Positions 60,829 to 64,000 of a stretch of DNA of 64,000 nucleotides are shown piece by piece. The notes below the pieces were generated by a model. The model searched no databases. It saw only the letters and a program-made list of their open reading frames with translations, and had not been told where the DNA came from. The DNA comes from Metabacillus kandeliae (GTDB taxonomy: Bacteria; Bacillota; Bacilli; Bacillales; Bacillaceae), in the NCBI RefSeq assembly GCF_021166585.1, contig NZ_JAJOZE010000006.1:1-64000 (forward strand), in the 5' to 3' direction. The first letter of the stretch is position 1. Each line of letters begins with the position of its first letter. Made by a program: the position numbers and the translations under genes.

Positions 60829-61143
60829 ATGTTTAGTATTGAGCAGTTGAAAGTTTTTATGAAAGAGAAGTTTGGTGTAGCAGTTGAACCGGATGAAGTA
60901 GGAGAGGAAACGGTGCTTCTTTATCACGAGGAACTGGACGAGGAACTTATTTCAATAGTTGTGAAGCGGATTTTACCGAATCCTGTTTCATTTCAAACGT
61001 ATATATACAATGAAGAATCAGAGTGGATTGTTGGTGTTGCTACAGAAGCAGAAACCAATAGTCCGCTCTTTTTAGTTTGTCTAAAAGACGGAGAGAGGAT
61101 TTATGAAGAGTTCTTATTCAGAGAAAAGGATAATGAGAAATGA
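60829..61143 (+). CDS. Hypothetical acidic protein (104 aa)
   Basis: Unrecognised. A 104-residue acidic protein (many Glu) with alternating hydrophobic beta-like segments and no Cys pair or membrane helix. RBS AAAGG before the ATG. It overlaps the next gene by 4 bases (ATGA), so the two are coupled and may interact. Confidence 0.65.
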   Translation: MFSIEQLKVFMKEKFGVAVEPDEVGEETVLLYHEELDEELISIVVKRILPNPVSFQTYIYNEESEWIVGVATEAETNSPLFLVCLKDGERIYEEFLFREKDNEK

Positions 61144-61376
61144 TATATACAGCGTATGTTAATGAATTAGAAGAACGCTCCTATCAGCACGTGACCTTTG
61201 ATATGGAAGATTGGTCTTTTGTTTATTTCACAGCGGAAGATAAGGGTGAAGAAATCGAAATAAAGATTTGTCTCGAAAGCGAAAACATTTATCAACGAAA
61301 AATGGGATTTGAAGACTGGTGGTACGTGGATTACTTAGAAGGGGATATTGTCTTAAGTGATATTGGTGTAAAATAA
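61140..61376 (+). CDS. Hypothetical acidic protein (78 aa)
   Basis: Unrecognised. A 78-residue acidic protein rich in aromatic residues (EDWSFVYFTAED, FEDWWYVDYLEGD). Its start overlaps the preceding stop. Small acidic proteins in defence or mobile islands are sometimes DNA mimics or inhibitors, but that is speculation here. Confidence 0.6.
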   Translation: MIYTAYVNELEERSYQHVTFDMEDWSFVYFTAEDKGEEIEIKICLESENIYQRKMGFEDWWYVDYLEGDIVLSDIGVK

Positions 61377-61380
61377 AGGG

Positions 61381-61417
61381 ATGAAAAATCGGAAACGAGA
61401 TTCCGATTTTTTTTGAT
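61381..61417 (+). terminator. Terminator after the radC-DUF1643 unit
   Basis: Hairpin AAAATCGGAA / TTCCGATTTT with TTTT tail. Confidence 0.88.
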
Positions 61418-61453
61418 AACAGAAGGGGTATAACCTTCTAAGGAGTTGAAAAA

Positions 61454-62461
61454 ATGGATAAAAAAATCACTATGTATCAAATTACTAAAGAATTACTAGT
61501 ACTAAAAGGTGAAGACATAGATACAATTCCTGCCGACGTAGTAAAAGATGCCAACCCTAATAATTGTAAATATTTTAAAAAGGTCTTAAATTCAGTAGCT
61601 ATAGATGAAGAAATATTTAAGAATAAAACTGGATTTTCTTTTAACATAGATTCTACAGAAGCCATTAAATCAATAATTAGAGGCCATGTTACTTACAGTA
61701 GATTGATGCAAAAGCATCCAAAGGATAGAGATTTAAAACTTTTAAACGAGCTAACATCTTATATTAAAACGTTGTTAATTAATGAGATTGAAGAGCAATT
61801 TACTTTACAGTCAATTTTAGCAAAACTAGAACTGGTAACATTCAATGAAAGGCAACAACTGAATAAGTATTTGCAAAATTTGAGCATACCAAACCTTGAA
61901 GAGACATTAAGTCCCACAGATGAAGAAATATTACATATGTATTATATTGAAGAAATGGTTTTACTAAAAAGGAAGTTTGAACATATCCGTGAACTTTTCT
62001 CCGAAATTAGAGCAGAAGAGGTTGTTAATAAGTCGGCCGAAGAAATTGTAAACTTGAACTCTGATGAATTATTAGAAGAAATAAGTCCATCTAAGGAGAA
62101 GATTAAGTTAGACCGTTTAGTTATAAAAGATTTATTAGATACTAAAAAGCGGAAAGATACCATGGTACAGAAAACCATTGAAGAATTGGCTAATCAAGCT
62201 GGACTAAAAGAAAAAGAAATTATCAGTGAGTTAAAAGTTTTTAGGAAGAAAGGGTATAAGGAGCATAGCTTGTTCGAACTAAGTAACGAAAGAAACTATG
62301 TAGGCGCTGAAGAATATGCTTCACCATACGAAATTTTAGAGCAAGCAAAAAAAGAATATAAAGAATCCAAAAGCAAAGAGCCAAAAAAATCACCCTCTTC
62401 GAAAGAGATGATGGCACTGAAAGAAATACTAAGAGCAAATGGATTTTTAAAGGGACAATAG
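61454..62461 (+). CDS. Hypothetical helical protein (335 aa)
   Basis: Unrecognised. A 335-residue, charged, mostly helical protein. Residues about 160-260 look coiled-coil rich (EEMVLLKRKFEHIRELFSEIRAEE), and a short helix-turn-helix-like stretch follows (TIEELANQAGLKEKEIISELKVFRKKG, about 241-267). The C-terminus is Lys/Glu-rich. RBS AAGGAG. It stands alone between two terminators. DNA binding is suggested only by the HTH-like segment. Confidence 0.6.
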   Translation: MDKKITMYQITKELLVLKGEDIDTIPADVVKDANPNNCKYFKKVLNSVAIDEEIFKNKTGFSFNIDSTEAIKSIIRGHVTYSRLMQKHPKDRDLKLLNELTSYIKTLLINEIEEQFTLQSILAKLELVTFNERQQLNKYLQNLSIPNLEETLSPTDEEILHMYYIEEMVLLKRKFEHIRELFSEIRAEEVVNKSAEEIVNLNSDELLEEISPSKEKIKLDRLVIKDLLDTKKRKDTMVQKTIEELANQAGLKEKEIISELKVFRKKGYKEHSLFELSNERNYVGAEEYASPYEILEQAKKEYKESKSKEPKKSPSSKEMMALKEILRANGFLKGQ

Positions 62462-62489
62462 TGTGAAATGCACTATTGTTTTTTTTTGA
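62452..62489 (+). terminator. Terminator of the 335-aa gene
   Basis: Hairpin GACAATAGTG / CACTATTGT(T) followed by eight T residues, overlapping the stop codon. Confidence 0.9.
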
Positions 62490-62493
62490 GAAA

Positions 62494-62525
62494 GGGTGTC
62501 TCAAATTTCTATTTATGAGATACCC
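62494..62525 (+). other. Stem-loop in the leader of the next operon
   Basis: GGGTGTCTCA / TGAGATACCC with a 12-base loop, 5 bases after the T-tract of the preceding terminator. A second pair AGTTAGCT (62569-62576) / AGCTAACT (62611-62618) lies just before the ribosome site of the following gene. Confidence 0.5.
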
Positions 62526-62639
62526 ATTGGTTATAAAAGCATATGGCATTATATGAATTGTAGAAAGCAGTTAGCTCTTCAAACCTAGGAAATCAGAATA
62601 GAGTTTTGAAAGCTAACTATATTTTAGGAGGGGAAATTG

Positions 62640-63116
62640 ATGCTGTTGAAAGAACAAACTCAAACATATTACAAAGGAAAATTGACCTTCATTAATAATG
62701 GTCAGGAGCATATTGGGTTGGAAAACATTTCTGGGAAGGAACAAAGATTAATGGAGAGGTATGATTTTGGAGATGAGATATTCGATGAAAATGGCGAAAA
62801 TGATTTCGCTGTCCTAGATGATGTCAATACAGTAAAAAATGTAATGGTCTTTGCGGAAGTTAACCGCTACAGAGAAAAACTTTTGTCAGATATGCAAGAT
62901 GGAGAAAGAAGTAAAGTTATTAGTCTTATTATTGACAATCTCAATAAGTTTCACGTAAAACCTGTTGCTTATGAAGTGAAAGCTGATTCCATTGTAGTTG
63001 CATGGTATCTCAATACTGTGATAAATACTTTCAGATTTTCTGAGTCTATTGAGGCTTTAGTAGACTTCTATGAAAAGGAAAAAAACAACTGTGAAGAATT
63101 GGAGGTATTGGAGTAG
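62640..63116 (+). CDS. Hypothetical protein (158 aa)
   Basis: Unrecognised. A 158-residue acidic protein (LLKEQTQTYYKGKLTFINNG...). No membrane helix or Cys pair. The ATG at 62640 is preceded by AGGAGGGG at good distance; a TTG three bases earlier is the alternative. It overlaps the next start by one base (TAGTG), so the two are coupled. Confidence 0.65.
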   Translation: MLLKEQTQTYYKGKLTFINNGQEHIGLENISGKEQRLMERYDFGDEIFDENGENDFAVLDDVNTVKNVMVFAEVNRYREKLLSDMQDGERSKVISLIIDNLNKFHVKPVAYEVKADSIVVAWYLNTVINTFRFSESIEALVDFYEKEKNNCEELEVLE

Positions 63117-63739
63117 TGGCACTAAAAAAAGTAAGGCGTCCAGTATTGAATGGTGAAAAGGAAGTTTCAGAAGAGAAAGGATGGAACAATGTGTTGGACA
63201 AGAATAATGCAGAAGAGGGATGGAATAGTCCAGTTGCACCGAGACAATCGGCGAATAGCGACCTTATTGCCCCAGATATGCAACATGATTCCTTTAATGA
63301 AGATAGTAATGTGTATGAACCAAACAAGCAGAGAAATGATTCCGCATTAAACCGTACCATTTCTTTTTTCGGGGACAATGTGAAATTGCCAAGGAAGGCA
63401 AAAGTTGAGCAAGGTAACTATGACTTCCGTATTGACAACATAGCTAGTAAAGAAAATGTAGCAGGGAAATTCGGACCATATGACCAGTTGTATATTACGT
63501 TCTCTGTTCAAAAGATGGGTATGGAATTACCTCAGCAAATTACTATCCCATATATCGTATCAACAAAAGCTGAGTCGCCATTTATGGTCTTTCTTTCTAG
63601 CTTTAAAACCCTTTTTCAAGGGCAGAACATTACGATTAATCAATTAGTTGGATTGGTTGGAACATGTGAAATAAGCCATTTTGAACCAGCTTCAGGTGAT
63701 ATATATGAAAGATTACTAGTTAAAAGCGTAAATTCATAA
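63116..63739 (+). CDS. Hypothetical protein, possible nucleic-acid-binding (207 aa)
   Basis: A 207-residue protein starting at GTG (63116). The N-terminal 85 residues are low-complexity and polar; the C-terminal half (about 88-205) is beta-rich with KVEQGNYDFRIDNIASKEN..GPYDQLYITFSVQ, which resembles phage or plasmid DUF669/SSB-like proteins only loosely. A role in element replication or recombination is a guess. Confidence 0.6.
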   Translation: MALKKVRRPVLNGEKEVSEEKGWNNVLDKNNAEEGWNSPVAPRQSANSDLIAPDMQHDSFNEDSNVYEPNKQRNDSALNRTISFFGDNVKLPRKAKVEQGNYDFRIDNIASKENVAGKFGPYDQLYITFSVQKMGMELPQQITIPYIVSTKAESPFMVFLSSFKTLFQGQNITINQLVGLVGTCEISHFEPASGDIYERLLVKSVNS

Positions 63740-63810
63740 TATTAATAAGCATTTTTAAGAGTGGAATAGGCTCCATAAGCCTATTCCCTACCCAAGTAAG
63801 GAGAAATGAC

Positions 63811-64000
63811 ATGCCAACAGTAAACAACCTGAATGATTATATTTCAAACTATCCAATTAGCAAAGTAAAGTTGCTAGAATCGACTACAACAACAAAAACA
63901 AAAATACTGTCAATAGATAATAAAGAGAATCTTTCTCTACTTGTTACAGCAGTTAAAATGGTTTCTTATGAAGAAGGTGCTGCCTTCTTCTCTGCTTTGA
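63811..64000 (+). CDS. Partial hypothetical protein, cut by the window end
   Basis: An ATG at 63811 with AAGGAG nine bases upstream opens a frame (MPTVNNLNDYISNYPISKVK...) that runs to the end of the window without a stop. Unrecognised. It is 71 bases after the preceding gene, in the same direction. Confidence 0.6.
   Translation, partial: MPTVNNLNDYISNYPISKVKLLESTTTTKTKILSIDNKENLSLLVTAVKMVSYEEGAAFFSAL

Overview
The window is the replication-origin region of a Bacillaceae chromosome (a Bacillus-like, spore-forming Firmicute). The evidence is the gene order gyrA-gyrB-remB-recF-yaaA-dnaN-dnaA / oriC / rpmH-rnpA-spoIIIJ-jag-mnmE-mnmG-rsmG-noc-soj-spo0J, followed by yyaC, ychF, rpsF-ssbA-rpsR, yybS-gdpP-rplI-dnaC, purA, the walRK operon and rlmH. 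Sporulation genes, TTG/GTG starts and strong AGGAGG ribosome binding sites fit the same group. I cannot name the species.

Layout. 1-11.05 kb: genes leaving oriC to the left, including an HD-GYP-type protein and a Gly/Phe-rich repeat protein placed between gyrA and gyrB. 9.5-11.65 kb: bipartite origin, with DnaA boxes on both sides of dnaA and a DnaA-trio unwinding element between dnaA and dnaN. 11.65-23.3 kb: ribosomal L34, RNase P protein, membrane insertase, tRNA-modification genes and the Noc/Soj/Spo0J segregation genes, interrupted by two repeat-rich intergenic regions (13.9-15.0 and 20.04-20.85 kb). 23.3-33.1 kb: yyaC, an MscS-type channel, ychF, S6-SSB-S18, the c-di-AMP phosphodiesterase gdpP, L9 and the replicative helicase. 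33.2-41.95 kb: a beta-glucan locus (GH16 glucanase, GH1 glucosidase, ABC importer, LacI regulator with three matching operators). 42.1-44.5 kb: purA with a PurBox pair, a small ORF and a Lys-Glu-Asp-Phe tRNA cluster. 44.8-54.5 kb: an M23 peptidoglycan hydrolase, the walR-walK-walH-walI-walJ-htrC operon, a small CxxH/CxxC protein and rlmH. A perfect parS lies inside walK.

54.54-64.0 kb: an AT-rich accessory region that begins directly after the rlmH stop codon and runs off the window. It encodes a two-gene Eco57I-like type IIG restriction-modification system, a short RadC/JAB protein, a DUF1643 protein and a series of unrecognised small proteins in operons. The rlmH 3' end is the integration site of staphylococcal SCC elements, so an SCC-like cassette is the leading hypothesis. 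No ccr recombinase or second attachment site is visible, so this remains unproven.

Together the core genes form a conserved replication, segregation, translation and cell-wall-control neighbourhood. The glucan locus and the post-rlmH island are the accessory insertions.
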